Part shown: one piece after another, positions 46,005 through 55,158 of the stretch
Layout of the letters: each line of letters begins with the position of its first letter
How positions within the stretch are numbered: the stretch's first letter is position 1
From: Oscillospiraceae bacterium
Lineage (GTDB): Bacteria; Bacillota; Clostridia; Saccharofermentanales; Saccharofermentanaceae
Direction of reading: 5' to 3'
NCBI GenBank assembly: GCA_902782125.1
Contig: CACZMA010000004.1
Location: 372,001-436,000, forward strand
DNA: 64,000 nucleotides
Translations under genes and position numbers: made by a program
Notes under the pieces: generated by a model
The model's database searches: none
What the model was told of the DNA's origin: nothing
Seen by the model: the letters and a program-made list of their open reading frames with translations, nothing else

Positions 46005-48713
46005 TTATGCCTGATAGAAGGTATTTGACGTAGATCCCGGAGGAGGCGTTCCGGCAGGAAGGATGATGATCTCTATTCCCTCGAGCCTGTACGAGTATCC
46101 GGCACTTCCGCAGGACTGCCCGTTGCATGCCCAGCCTGTCCAGCCGAAATTCTGTACATGTGTCCTGTACCAGATCGTGTATTGTCCGGCATTCTCACCC
46201 GTAAGCTGGATCTGTATGGCCTCAAGCCTCAGAGCCTGGCCTTCAGTACCTGCGAAGCCTCCGTCTGATGTCCAGCCTGATTCCCAGCCGATATTCTGAA
46301 TGTGAGTCTTGTACTGAACTCCGACGCCGGATAATCCGTCAACGCTGATACGGATACCTTCGAGTCGTAATGACTGACCCGTAGTGCCTGCCAGCATGCC
46401 GTCATTTACATATGACTGCCAGCCTATGTTCTCGACGTGAGTCTGATAAGAGACGATAGGAGTCGGAGACTGACCCTTGGGCAGGATCTTGATCTCCATG
46501 CCTTCAAGTCTTAATGCCTGGCCTTCGGTACCTGCCATAGCACCGTTGCAGACCCAGTCCATCCAGCCAATGTTCTGGACGTGTACCCTGTACCAGATAT
46601 CGTAATTGGCAGCATCAGAACCGGTAAGCTTGATCTGCATTGCCTCGAGCCTTAAGCTCTGGCCCTGGGTACCGGAGAGGGTTCCGCCTGACTTCCAGCC
46701 GGATTCCCAGCCGATGTTCTCGACATGTGTTCTGTACTCAACGCCGATATCGAGATTGGTATCAATATTGATGATCATGGCTTCAAGCCTTAATGACATG
46801 CCTGTCGTGCCTGCCATAGCTCCGTCGTAAACGTAGCCCTGCCACCCGATGTCCTGGACATGCGTGCAGTAATTAACAGATACTTCCTTCTGGGTATATC
46901 CGAGGATCGAAGGCGGAACTGAAGGCACGGAACCTGCAGGCGCAGGTGCGGGAGCAGGTGCAGTTATGGTGCCGGCTGCTACAGTATTCTTGTCCTTATA
47001 AGGCACGAAAGTGGATTTGCTTCCGTCTGCCGTACCGTTGCCGTTGACCTGAGCTGAATATGATGCATTGGGATTAAGATTGAAGATTTTATTGGCGCCG
47101 GCAGTAAGTTCAGCCTGTGTAAGCCTTCCGTGCGGATAGCAGTAATTGCCTGTAGGCTTCAGTACTTCCCACTGCATTGCCCAGGTAAATGCACCCCAGC
47201 CGTAGAAGTCGATATTATAGAAGTCGGTGTACCAGTCGGTCCTGCCGTAATCGAAGGCCGTTCCAAGACCCTTATACACGGCAACTCTGTGTGCCATGAG
47301 GGCAAAATCCTCTCTGGATATAAGTTCATCCGGACAGAATGTAGTCGAATAGATATTGGGATAGCCGAAGCAGATGTTGTTCTGCTGACCCCATGTGATC
47401 GCCGTTGCGTAAGGAGAACCCGAGATATCAGTATAGATCGAAGATCCGGATACCGCAGGGCTTCCGCATAACTCATAGAGCAGCTGGATAGCCTGTCCCC
47501 TGGTAGCAAAAGACTCGGAATTCGAATGTCCGTCATTAGTATCGATATAGCACATCGCCACACTGGTATTACCGCCTGTTGTGATGAGCGACATATCGTC
47601 ATCTTTGCAGATGCAGTTGGTAAGCAGGTCAAAAGGCTCGTAGCTTCCGCCGAATTCAATGGTATATGAATGTATGGGAGCACCGAGGTTATTGGTCTCA
47701 TCAACAACATACCCCCTGTTATATGCTTCAATGAGCGCAGGATTATTGCTGATATTGAGAGTATTCAGCTCACCCATGCCGAAGGCAAGGAGATAGTAGA
47801 GCTGCGGATTACCTGACAGATCAAGAGAACCGAGATTGTAGTCACACTCCAGATGAAGCTCGGCAAGTCTGGGATTATTCTTGAGATTGATACTGGTGAG
47901 TTGCTCGTTGTATCCTGCAACAAGATACATGAGCTGAGGATTATTGCTCATGTTAAGGCTTGTTACTGCCGTATCAGCGCAGTTATAGTATTCAAGGCCC
48001 GACAGCATGCTGATATCAACACCGGCAAGGTTCTGGTTGTCCCAGACATCGAGTCTCTTAAGCTTGGTATTTGAGGATACATCAAGATAAGACAGATTGT
48101 TGCTGAAGACAGCAAGCTCACAGAGATTCTTACAATTGGACACATTGATCGAAGTAAGTCCGCACTCACTCGCAAAGATATTCTCAAGATTGCTGTTCTT
48201 GGAGAAGTCGAGACTCTTCAGATTCGGATTCCCATTACACTCGATATATGCCAGTTCAGGGTTGCCGCTGACATTAAGAGATGAAAGATTACAATTAAAG
48301 CAGTATATCCACTCGAGCTTGGGACAACCCGAGAAATCAAGAGAAGTAAAATCGTTCTTTGAACACCATACACCTACCAGATTCTTATTGTTCGACAGAT
48401 CCATGGAAGATATATTATTGTTCAGACACCACAGACCCTCAAGAGCCGTAAGGTACTCAACTCCCTTGATCGAGTAGATGTTGGAATTCTCACAGTGAAG
48501 ATTGATGATCTTGCTGATCTCATCAGCTGACAGATATTTATCGCCGTTCTTGTCATAAGTCGAGGATTGAATTATCGCTCGGAAATTAGCATCCGGGAAA
48601 GTATTGGCCGTAATCGGAACTCCTCCGGCTGCATTTACGGTGACGCCTCCAATGCCCTGCAATAACAGAGCGACCGTAGCCAGCGCTACGATCAGTCTTG
48701 CAATTCGCTTCAT
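46005..48713 (-). CDS. Secreted surface protein: EF-hand-like, leucine-rich, SLH-like and ChW repeats
   Basis: 902 residues with a signal peptide ending near VTVNAAG. FPDANFRAII and DKNGDKYLSADEI form a module with a calcium-loop-like segment (about 38-66). Leucine-rich repeats of about 21 residues (SLDFSGCPKLEWIYC type) run from about 75 to 345. A region with SLH-like segments (FATRGQAIQLLYELCG, SREDFALMAHRVA, LTQAELTAGANKIF) covers 385-560. After an Ala/Pro linker come six clostridial hydrophobic-W repeats (THVQNIGW...GQALRLEAM). A wall- or glycan-binding surface protein is likely. The N-terminal module recurs in the lipoprotein at 58588-59580. Confidence 0.82.
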   Translation of the reverse strand: MKRIARLIVALATVALLLQGIGGVTVNAAGGVPITANTFPDANFRAIIQSSTYDKNGDKYLSADEISKIINLHCENSNIYSIKGVEYLTALEGLWCLNNNISSMDLSNNKNLVGVWCSKNDFTSLDFSGCPKLEWIYCFNCNLSSLNVSGNPELAYIECNGNPNLKSLDFSKNSNLENIFASECGLTSINVSNCKNLCELAVFSNNLSYLDVSSNTKLKRLDVWDNQNLAGVDISMLSGLEYYNCADTAVTSLNMSNNPQLMYLVAGYNEQLTSINLKNNPRLAELHLECDYNLGSLDLSGNPQLYYLLAFGMGELNTLNISNNPALIEAYNRGYVVDETNNLGAPIHSYTIEFGGSYEPFDLLTNCICKDDDMSLITTGGNTSVAMCYIDTNDGHSNSESFATRGQAIQLLYELCGSPAVSGSSIYTDISGSPYATAITWGQQNNICFGYPNIYSTTFCPDELISREDFALMAHRVAVYKGLGTAFDYGRTDWYTDFYNIDFYGWGAFTWAMQWEVLKPTGNYCYPHGRLTQAELTAGANKIFNLNPNASYSAQVNGNGTADGSKSTFVPYKDKNTVAAGTITAPAPAPAPAGSVPSVPPSILGYTQKEVSVNYCTHVQDIGWQGYVYDGAMAGTTGMSLRLEAMIINIDTNLDIGVEYRTHVENIGWESGWKSGGTLSGTQGQSLRLEAMQIKLTGSDAANYDIWYRVHVQNIGWMDWVCNGAMAGTEGQALRLEGMEIKILPKGQSPTPIVSYQTHVENIGWQSYVNDGMLAGTTGQSLRLEGIRISVDGLSGVGVQYKTHIQNIGWESGWTSDGGFAGTEGQALRLEAIQIQLTGENAGQYTIWYRTHVQNFGWTGWACNGQSCGSAGYSYRLEGIEIIILPAGTPPPGSTSNTFYQA
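46050..46876 (-). repeat. Six ChW repeats arranged as a duplicated triplet
   Basis: Each repeat of 42-50 residues has a THV..IGW start and an LRLE end. Repeats 1 and 4 share a DG(A/M)(M/L)AGTTG core, 2 and 5 share GWESGW, and 3 and 6 share the WxxWxCNG core, so the set looks like a three-repeat unit duplicated once. Confidence 0.75.
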
Positions 48714-48855
48714 ACCAATCTGTACCTCTCTCCTTTGATCCGTATTACAGGATCGATCATTAGTCAGTGATATAACTAAAAACCTAATGATTATATCAGA
48801 GAAAGTTACAAATAAGAATAATCATCACCTGGGGAAGAATGCATTATATGCAGAA

Positions 48856-49050
48856 TTACCAAGCGAATAACATGCCGAAGAAATAGTAACCAATGATAAG
48901 GCCGGCAATCAGTAATTCTAATGCCATAACCCCGATCCCGATGCCAAACACCACCTTGATCCATGTCTTGCGCTTACGGTTTTCTTTCTTTGCATTGATG
49001 CTCTCGATTATAAAAAGGATTATCGAGGTCCATTCAAGTATCCATGTCAT
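48856..49050 (-). CDS. 64-residue membrane protein under a double operator
   Basis: Two hydrophobic segments (about residues 3-17 and 33-60) are separated by a basic loop SINAKKENRKRKTWIK. No family recognised. The ATG at 49050 follows GAGAGGA. The promoter is strong (TTGACA-17-TAACAT) and carries two 21-base dyads in the same arrangement as the promoter of the leucine-rich lipoprotein at 58588. Independent promoter, ribosome site and two operators make a real gene likely despite its size. It could be a small regulator of a membrane partner, but nothing in the sequence proves that. Confidence 0.65.
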   Translation of the reverse strand: MTWILEWTSIILFIIESINAKKENRKRKTWIKVVFGIGIGVMALELLIAGLIIGYYFFGMLFAW

Positions 49051-49081
49051 AAATTATTTCCTCTCTTCACTCAGCAGCGAG

Positions 49082-49102
49082 TTAGTATCATTATTATACT
49101 TA
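49082..49102. promoter_or_regulatory. Dyad operator A of the 64-residue gene
   Basis: TTAGTA-N9-TACTTA, located downstream of the predicted transcription start. Same half sites and spacing as at 59609-59629. Confidence 0.65.
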
Positions 49103-49109
49103 CAACCAT

Positions 49110-49138
49110 ATGTTAGTATACGCTCGCTACTATGTCAA
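49110..49138 (-). promoter_or_regulatory. Promoter of the 64-residue gene with overlapping dyad operator B
   Basis: Minus strand TTGACA (49138-49133), 17-base spacer, TAACAT (49115-49110). Dyad TTAGTA-N9-TACTAT occupies 49113-49133, touching both boxes, the usual position of a repressor site. The rest of the gap up to the next promoter at 49328 shows nothing recognisable. Confidence 0.75.
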
Positions 49139-49327
49139 GACCTAATTGTAGTTTAAACAAAAACCGTCGGTATCAATTCCGGCCGTCACTCAAACATTCA
49201 GGCAGTCATTCACATCTTACGGATGTATTTGGTTACGCTGTCATTGATATACGTAACAACATTTTCATATGTTTATAGCGGATACTATAGAAGGCTTAAA
49301 AGACCCGACATTCGTGCATTTTATTAA

Positions 49328-49356
49328 TTGATACGTTAAGACCTTATTTTTATAAT
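49328..49356 (+). promoter_or_regulatory. Promoter of the SulP gene
   Basis: TTGATA (49328-49333), 17-base spacer, TATAAT (49351-49356); leader about 20 bases with GAGAGGG before the ATG. Confidence 0.78.
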
Positions 49357-49383
49357 TTCGAAGTTTGAATAAGAGAGGGTCAT

Positions 49384-51048
49384 ATGAAAGAATTTAAACC
49401 AAAGCTTTTCTCGGTAATGAAGAACTATTCAGGTTCTCAACTCGTCAAAGATATCGTATCCGGCATAATCGTAGCGATAATCGCTCTGCCTTTGTCCATA
49501 GCTCTTGCCATCGCATCGGGTGTAAGCCCTGAAGCAGGCATCTACACTGCGATCGTAGCAGGATTTATCGTATCTTTCCTCGGCGGAAGCAGAGTCCAGA
49601 TCGCGGGACCTACGGCGGCATTTGCCACTATCGTTGCAGGCATCGTGATGAAGGACGGCACGCAGGGCCTTATGATCGCCACCATTATGGCAGGTATCAT
49701 CCTCATCGTTATGGGCATCTGCAGATTCGGAAGCCTTCTCAAATATATCCCCGACCCTATCACGACCGGATTCACCGCAGGCATTGCCGTTACCCTCTTC
49801 ATCGGTCAGATCAAGGATTTTACCGGCATTGTGTATCAGAACGGCGAGAAGCCCATCGAGACCGGCGAGAAGGTCATGGCTCTCATAGGTAATGCGGTTA
49901 CCGTTAACTGGCAGACTGTCATGGTAGGTGCGATCACGCTTGTCATATTGATCGTATGGCCAATATTCTTCAAGAAGATCCCTGGTTCTTTTGTTGCGGT
50001 TATCGTCACTGCAGTTATCGTAGAAGTCTTCCACCTCGACGTTAACACCATAGGCAAGCAGTTTGCCGATATTCCTGCCGGTCTCCCTCCCGTCACGGTG
50101 GACATTGCGATGTTCTCTTTCGAGAATATCCGCGGACAGCTCTCGAATGCCGTTACCATCGCATTCCTTGCAGGTGTAGAGTCTTTGCTGTCTGCAGTCG
50201 TTGCAGACTCCATGATAGGCTCCAAGCACAGGGCAAACGCCGAGCTGGTCGCACAGGGCTTGGGTAATATCGCATCCGCATGCTTCGGCGGAATCCCTGC
50301 TACGGGTGCCATCGCAAGGACCGCTGCCAACATCAAGAACGGCGGCCGCACACCGATCGCAGGCATGGTCCACTCCGTAACGCTCCTGCTTGTTGTCGTG
50401 TTCCTTATGCCATATGCAAAGCTCATTCCCATGCCCTGCATTGCAGCGATACTGTTCCAGGTCGCATACAACATGAGCGGCTGGAGAAGGTTCGTTAAGC
50501 TCATCAAGAGCTCGCCCAAGAGCGATATCGTGGTGCTTTTGATAACGTTCGCACTGACGGTCGTTTTCGATCTGGTCGTAGCAATAGAAGTAGGCGTGCT
50601 CCTTGCCGCAGTCCTCTTCATGAAGAGGATGAGCGAAGTCACGCAGGTCGCAGGCTGGAAGGATGTAGATCCCGAGAACGATCCGGACAGCATCGACCTC
50701 AGAGTACTGCCCGAGCACACTCTCGTATATGAGATCTCAGGTCCGATGTTCTTTGCCTCTGCCGGCAAGATACTGTCTATCTCGCCCAAGGAGGATACGA
50801 AGGCGCTCGTGCTCCGTATGAGAAGCGTCAGCACCATTGACGCGACAGCGATGAAGAATCTTGAGATACTTGCAGACGATTGCAAAACAAGAGGCGTACA
50901 GCTCATCATGTCCCATGTAAACGAGCAGCCAATGAAGGTCATCACCAAGGCCGGATTCTACGATAAGCTCGGACAGGATAATTTCTGCCCTCACATCGAC
51001 GATGCGCTTGCAAGAGCTGAGAGCATCGTGAGCAAAGACAAGAATTGA
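49384..51048 (+). CDS. SulP-family anion transporter with STAS domain
   Basis: 554 residues: about 12-14 membrane segments followed by a cytoplasmic STAS domain (about 440-545, KALVLRMRSVSTIDATAMKN). Conserved SulP features include LPLSIALAIASGVSPEAGIY near residue 40 and GGSRVQIAGPTAAFATIVAG near 70. Members carry sulfate, bicarbonate, chloride or dicarboxylates. Neither the motifs nor the neighbours decide the substrate; the next gene is an unknown small membrane protein. No sulfur-assimilation genes are close. Confidence 0.9.
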   Translation: MKEFKPKLFSVMKNYSGSQLVKDIVSGIIVAIIALPLSIALAIASGVSPEAGIYTAIVAGFIVSFLGGSRVQIAGPTAAFATIVAGIVMKDGTQGLMIATIMAGIILIVMGICRFGSLLKYIPDPITTGFTAGIAVTLFIGQIKDFTGIVYQNGEKPIETGEKVMALIGNAVTVNWQTVMVGAITLVILIVWPIFFKKIPGSFVAVIVTAVIVEVFHLDVNTIGKQFADIPAGLPPVTVDIAMFSFENIRGQLSNAVTIAFLAGVESLLSAVVADSMIGSKHRANAELVAQGLGNIASACFGGIPATGAIARTAANIKNGGRTPIAGMVHSVTLLLVVVFLMPYAKLIPMPCIAAILFQVAYNMSGWRRFVKLIKSSPKSDIVVLLITFALTVVFDLVVAIEVGVLLAAVLFMKRMSEVTQVAGWKDVDPENDPDSIDLRVLPEHTLVYEISGPMFFASAGKILSISPKEDTKALVLRMRSVSTIDATAMKNLEILADDCKTRGVQLIMSHVNEQPMKVITKAGFYDKLGQDNFCPHIDDALARAESIVSKDKN

Positions 51049-51121
51049 CACTTACTCATTTTTGAGATTTAATCTCTTATTTGGATGGGAACTGATCCTA
51101 TCATGGTAATGGAGGCACTAT

Positions 51122-51586
51122 ATGGCAGCAGATGTAAAGTTCAATGTAAAAGATGCGGTAGACAAGCAGATCCTTACTCCCGTAACGGTAAGCGAGGAAC
51201 TCGAACAGGAATTCATCAAGAAGTCCAGAAGCGCTTCCTGGAAGCTGCTTCCGATATCGATAATCGTCAGCGTTATAGTGATCGCTGTCATCGCACTTCT
51301 TATATATTTCTTCAATCGGCTCATCTTCAGCACGCTCGGCCTGATTTGCATCTTCTATCCGGCATTTGCGATCTACAATATCTTTGCGACCGCCAAAGCG
51401 CTCAAGAAGAAGGACTATGAATTCCTGTCAGGCGAGATTATCGGCAAGAACGACGACGGCAGTTACCGTGTCAAGGGACTTGCAGATCAGAACATCCACA
51501 CACTTATCGGCAAGAAAGAATACGATCCCGGCTCGAAAGCGATAATCGCAAGGCTTGGCAGCGACCTGAACATTATCTCCGAATAA
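51122..51586 (+). CDS. Hypothetical membrane protein
   Basis: 154 residues: a soluble charged start (about 40 residues), two membrane helices (about 42-64 and 68-90), then a small C-terminal soluble domain (SGEIIGKNDDGSYRVKGLAD...) that looks like a beta-rich oligomer or OB-like fold. The ATG at 51122 follows ATGGAGG. It lies 73 bases after sulP on the same strand and could be transcribed with it. Not recognised. Confidence 0.65.
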   Translation: MAADVKFNVKDAVDKQILTPVTVSEELEQEFIKKSRSASWKLLPISIIVSVIVIAVIALLIYFFNRLIFSTLGLICIFYPAFAIYNIFATAKALKKKDYEFLSGEIIGKNDDGSYRVKGLADQNIHTLIGKKEYDPGSKAIIARLGSDLNIISE

Positions 51587-51589
51587 AGA

Positions 51590-51814
51590 TCAGTACTCGG
51601 TACGGACACTGTCTATCCCGTATAGATCTTTGAAACGCTGTTCGTCAGCAGCCGTTCTTATGACCATGACTTCGGTAAAATGCCCGTCTCTCTTGTTCTT
51701 GAACCCGGCAACCTTCTCTCCCGTGCAGATGGAGCTCCTGATCACGGCATATTGAGTCTCAGGATCAAATTTGAAATCCTCGGCCGAACTCTGAGTGCGT
51801 TTCTTCCATAACAT
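51590..51814 (-). CDS. Small conserved-type protein of a nitroreductase operon
   Basis: 74 residues, soluble, with FDPETQYAVIRSSICTGEKV followed by AGFKNKRDGHF and RFKDLYGI. Proteins of this type are widespread in Clostridia without known function and are sometimes mislabelled aspartate dehydrogenase, which the length excludes. The ATG at 51814 follows GGGAG and lies six bases after the nitroreductase stop, so the two are probably co-translated. Confidence 0.65.
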   Translation of the reverse strand: MLWKKRTQSSAEDFKFDPETQYAVIRSSICTGEKVAGFKNKRDGHFTEVMVIRTAADEQRFKDLYGIDSVRTEY

Positions 51815-51820
51815 AGATAT

Positions 51821-52486
51821 TCAGGCTCCCGGTGTCTGTTTCCTTCCGGATCCTACCTCGAAATTATACTTAACTATTCCTATATCGACCTGACTCAGTA
51901 CTCCGCCCTTGTCCACAAACTCGACAGCATCATTAGGGCCAAGGTTGATCATGAACTTCTGCTGATTGATCGCTGTGGGAGCAAGCAGAGCCATCTCAAC
52001 GCCCTTCACAAACCACTCAGGCATGTCTTCGCCCGAAGTGCTGACCTGCGCTGCAGTCTTGGATTTATGGGGTTTGCCTGAATCCGCACCGTAACCTATG
52101 GCTATGCAGATGACAAGCCTCTGCCCGTCAGGAACGTCTGCATCTATGTTCTTCTTGTTGAATGTTCCCGTCCAGCAGGTGTTAAGCCCTATCTTCTGGG
52201 CGAGCAGGACCAGCTGCTGGCCGTAGTAACCGACTCTCTGGTCCAGACCGGCATCATCTTTGCCGACACATGCGATCACACTGGGCGCTGAACCAAGGCC
52301 GGATACAACATTGAAGAACTTGTTGTATGTCTTCCCTGCATCTTCAACAAACTGAAGATTCAGATCGCCTTCTTTGTTAAGCTCATCTATCTTCTCCTTC
52401 AGGATGGTAACCTTCTCCGCTTCGATCCTGTCCGGCTTATACTTTCTGACAGAGTGCCTTGCCTTTATCGCTTCAATATCATTCAT
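51821..52486 (-). CDS. Nitroreductase family protein (TM1586-like)
   Basis: 221-residue FMN-binding oxidoreductase fold. The N-terminal ARHSVRKYKPDRIEAEKV is the typical start contacting the flavin phosphate. GYYGQQLVLLAQKIGLNTCW and LVICIAIGYGADSGKPHKSK are conserved. It is the two-domain putative nitroreductase type, with an internal duplication; LAPTAINQQKF in the second half matches the flavin-binding region. Physiological substrate unknown. The start overlaps the upstream membrane-protein gene by four bases. Confidence 0.82.
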   Translation of the reverse strand: MNDIEAIKARHSVRKYKPDRIEAEKVTILKEKIDELNKEGDLNLQFVEDAGKTYNKFFNVVSGLGSAPSVIACVGKDDAGLDQRVGYYGQQLVLLAQKIGLNTCWTGTFNKKNIDADVPDGQRLVICIAIGYGADSGKPHKSKTAAQVSTSGEDMPEWFVKGVEMALLAPTAINQQKFMINLGPNDAVEFVDKGGVLSQVDIGIVKYNFEVGSGRKQTPGA

Positions 52487-53250
52487 GGCATTCCTTCCTC
52501 TTCACCGACCGACACGGGTTTCCCGGTAAGTCTCTTTCTCAAACGTTTCTTGTGTACACACAGTTTCTCATCGCAGTTTGCGCACTTAAGATATGCGTTG
52601 CTGCTCTCATAGAAGTTCTCAGGACGGAAAAAGAAAGCCAGTTCCCATCTGAGCATCAACAGAAATGCCATGCCAAGCAGTATGCGGCCGTACCAGTTGT
52701 CAACAAAGAGCATCGGCGTGAACAGCATGGCAAAATCCCAATTGTAGATACGGCACGTGGTGCAGCACTTGTTATGCAGGAACCAGGACTGGAACGGGCA
52801 GAAGAACAAAATACAGACAATGTCTCCTATCGAATACAGTGACGATAGCAATACCATTATCCCGTCATCAAACACACCGAAATCATGCAACAGCCCGAAA
52901 ACAGCATTCCCTCCGAAGAACAGTATGGCCACAAGCATCGTACCTTTATGGTCTCCGTGTACGGCCGGAGGATTACCGGTCTTGATCAGATTGCGTTTGA
53001 ACTGCTTCTGTACGCCTCTGCATTCAAGCGGATTCGGAAAGAAACGGAATGCCATCTCGATAGTGAAAGCAATAAAGATAACTATAACTGCAGCATCGCT
53101 GACAGCTGATGAAGCCAGAAGGTCAGGTAACCCGATATACCTGCTGAGGATAAAATGATCAAGCAAAAAGAGAAAGGCAATGATCCTTATAACAAGTCTG
53201 CCGTAATGATATATGCTTAAGATCGTATGTTTACTGCTTGTCTTATCCAT
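52483..53250 (-). CDS. Cysteine-rich multi-pass membrane protein of unknown function
   Basis: 255 residues with about six membrane helices. Between helices is FFCPFQSWFLHNKCCTTCRI, giving Cys-x(12)-Cys-Cys-x-x-Cys. The cytoplasmic-type tail has CANCDEKLC followed by a strongly basic stretch KKRLRKRLTGK. These clusters suggest metal or redox chemistry at the membrane, possibly passing electrons to or from the adjacent nitroreductase. That is inference; the family is not known to me. First gene of a three-gene operon ending at 51590. Confidence 0.65.
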   Translation of the reverse strand: MDKTSSKHTILSIYHYGRLVIRIIAFLFLLDHFILSRYIGLPDLLASSAVSDAAVIVIFIAFTIEMAFRFFPNPLECRGVQKQFKRNLIKTGNPPAVHGDHKGTMLVAILFFGGNAVFGLLHDFGVFDDGIMVLLSSLYSIGDIVCILFFCPFQSWFLHNKCCTTCRIYNWDFAMLFTPMLFVDNWYGRILLGMAFLLMLRWELAFFFRPENFYESSNAYLKCANCDEKLCVHKKRLRKRLTGKPVSVGEEEGMP

Positions 53251-53348
53251 TATTTCTTCGGTTGATGCAAAAGGATTTTTGTTACATCGGTAATTATATA
53301 CGAATGATATTATCTGCCGCTACCACGGATTATTACTGTACAACCGCC

Positions 53349-54020
53349 TTATTTCCAGTTCGGATGGATGTTATAAACTATATAGTCGGGTTTCTCTGCT
53401 GCGTTATCTTGTTTCCACTCTTCATCATTCATTCTGTAACAGATCAGAACACCGTCCTGATACTGCAGCCAGAGATCATAACTGTCCTTATCCCAGCATA
53501 CGCCCCTGAACTCGGATTCGCTGCCAGCCGTAAATTCGAACACATCATCATCTCCGGTTGAGACTGTTACAATGCACTCCTTATCTTCTGAAGTCAGACT
53601 GACTGTGTATTTGCCATCATAGCTGTCAGAATCATAAAGCTTAGGGAGAATATAGTAATCCGATTCCAGATCACCGCTCTGATAGAGCATATAGCCTTCA
53701 TATGCATATTCGCTGACAAAGTAGTACGTAAGTGCTTCACACTCGATCCTGTTTACCGCAGGCCCTACTTCAGATGAAGCCATAAGATAATTCTTTACTT
53801 CAAATTCGACATCGGGGTCATCTTCAACGATTACCGTATAGACGATCTCACTATTGTTTATCTTATCGCTGTCTACGACCTCAAAGTCTGCATCGTATTT
53901 ACTCTCCAACGCAGCAAGGAACTCTTCTTCCGTATACAGTTTCTCGCCTCCGACCACGCCGCATGAACATGTGCAGAGGATCGAGGTTACAATAAGAGTT
54001 GCCAGTAATGGTTTTCGCAT
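53349..54020 (-). CDS. Hypothetical lipoprotein
   Basis: 223 residues. The signal MRKPLLATLIVTSILCTCSC ends in a lipobox with three close cysteines (CTCSC), so the exact lipidated Cys is uncertain. The mature part is acidic and beta-rich, starting with EKLYTEEEFLAALESKYDAD, and looks like the small extracytoplasmic domains common in gut Clostridia. No catalytic motif. The stop at 53349 is followed by 98 bases with nothing recognisable before the next gene. Confidence 0.7.
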   Translation of the reverse strand: MRKPLLATLIVTSILCTCSCGVVGGEKLYTEEEFLAALESKYDADFEVVDSDKINNSEIVYTVIVEDDPDVEFEVKNYLMASSEVGPAVNRIECEALTYYFVSEYAYEGYMLYQSGDLESDYYILPKLYDSDSYDGKYTVSLTSEDKECIVTVSTGDDDVFEFTAGSESEFRGVCWDKDSYDLWLQYQDGVLICYRMNDEEWKQDNAAEKPDYIVYNIHPNWK

Positions 54021-54083
54021 AGTAGTATCCCCTTTATATTTGCCTCTATATTATACCAATCACTTGCCTTTCAGTTATTAAAT

Positions 54084-54125
54084 ATACAGGATCCTCTCTA
54101 ACAATAATCAGAGAGGATCCTGTAT
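54084..54125. terminator. 16-base perfect inverted repeat after the DUF4179 gene
   Basis: ATACAGGATCCTCTCT (54084-54099) and AGAGAGGATCCTGTAT (54110-54125) enclose a ten-base loop. No T run follows except TATTTAAT on the minus side. It lies 40 bases past the DUF4179 stop and probably ends the sigma-factor operon; a repeat element is the alternative. Confidence 0.6.
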
Positions 54126-54165
54126 AGTGAGCGCTAATAATTCAGAGTACTCTCGGGATCAGTGA

Positions 54166-55158
54166 TCATTCAGTATAGGACACGCCATTGATCTCAACAC
54201 CGCTTATGTTTTCCACATTAAGAATTGTTCCAAAACCGATCGTAAAGTTACCGCTGCCTATATCCCCGGTAGTAACAAGTGATATACGATCAAGATCTGT
54301 AGTCACCGTGCCATTATCTTCTTTGATAGTCATAATATCGGTGCGCTCTCCGTCAGTTGATATTACGACTACACTGTTAACAGGAGTCTCCATTATCAGG
54401 TCATCATCAGGATAAGCCCAGTCCTCATCGAGCCGGCTCACACCATACGGCGTAAGTGTGATCTTGTTGCCGTCTGCCGACTGCAGTGTCTTGGTCGGGA
54501 TGTTAGCTTCAGTCAGCAGATCAAAATATATCCCCTCATAGTAAGTGTAGTCCTCGACAACAATGTCGCCAAAGCCATCGCTCTCGCCTGTCTCTGCATT
54601 CTCGAAGAATATCATTCTGACAGGACGCGAATTATCTATATAAGAGCTGTCGATCGGATATATGAACAGCGTCGATATCTCTCCGTCGCCCATGGCATCG
54701 CCGTCTGTGAATTGACTTCCGCCGCCGACCGGATATATCCACTCGCCTGTATCCGCATAGACCAGTTTAACGTTTACTGAATCGAGGTGTGCCTTTGCAT
54801 CTTCAGTCAATGCTGTAAGCGTATATACACCCTGAGTAAAATCGCCGTCGCACATCTCAACGTCTACAGTCAGTCGGATCTGCCCGTTCTCTACTGTATA
54901 TCCGTTGGCAAGCAAGCTGTCTTCGAGCATCTGCACACCGTCTTCGGAATAGTAGATGGAGACATTCTCGCGATGTGTAAGCTGCGAGACGGCATATACG
55001 CCTGCAGGGATCATTATCGCCACAAGCGCAGCGATGAGGACTGTTGTGCGGATCCTTCTCCTGACACGCTTCTCGCGTCCTGCGGAGATATCCTGGTACT
55101 CTGTAATATAACGCTCATCGATACCGTCAGTAATATTCATGTATTCATGTTCATTCAT
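54166..55158 (-). CDS. DUF4179 protein, probable membrane anti-sigma factor
   Basis: 330 residues: a cytoplasmic N-terminus of about 45 residues (HEYMNITDGIDERYITEYQD), one membrane helix (about 37-57, TTVLIAALVAIMIPAGVYAV), then a large extracellular beta-rich domain of DUF4179 type. The gene overlaps the sigma-factor stop by four bases. One-helix proteins in this position usually hold the sigma factor until an envelope signal arrives. No zinc-binding HxxxCxxC is seen, so anti-sigma activity is inferred from context and topology. Confidence 0.75.
   Translation of the reverse strand: MNEHEYMNITDGIDERYITEYQDISAGREKRVRRRIRTTVLIAALVAIMIPAGVYAVSQLTHRENVSIYYSEDGVQMLEDSLLANGYTVENGQIRLTVDVEMCDGDFTQGVYTLTALTEDAKAHLDSVNVKLVYADTGEWIYPVGGGSQFTDGDAMGDGEISTLFIYPIDSSYIDNSRPVRMIFFENAETGESDGFGDIVVEDYTYYEGIYFDLLTEANIPTKTLQSADGNKITLTPYGVSRLDEDWAYPDDDLIMETPVNSVVVISTDGERTDIMTIKEDNGTVTTDLDRISLVTTGDIGSGNFTIGFGTILNVENISGVEINGVSYTE

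Noticed and set aside
49429..50718. Open frame of 429 codons on the minus strand inside the SulP gene
   Set aside because: Low-complexity Asp/Arg/His/Cys-rich translation, no ribosome site, fully antisense to a clear transporter.
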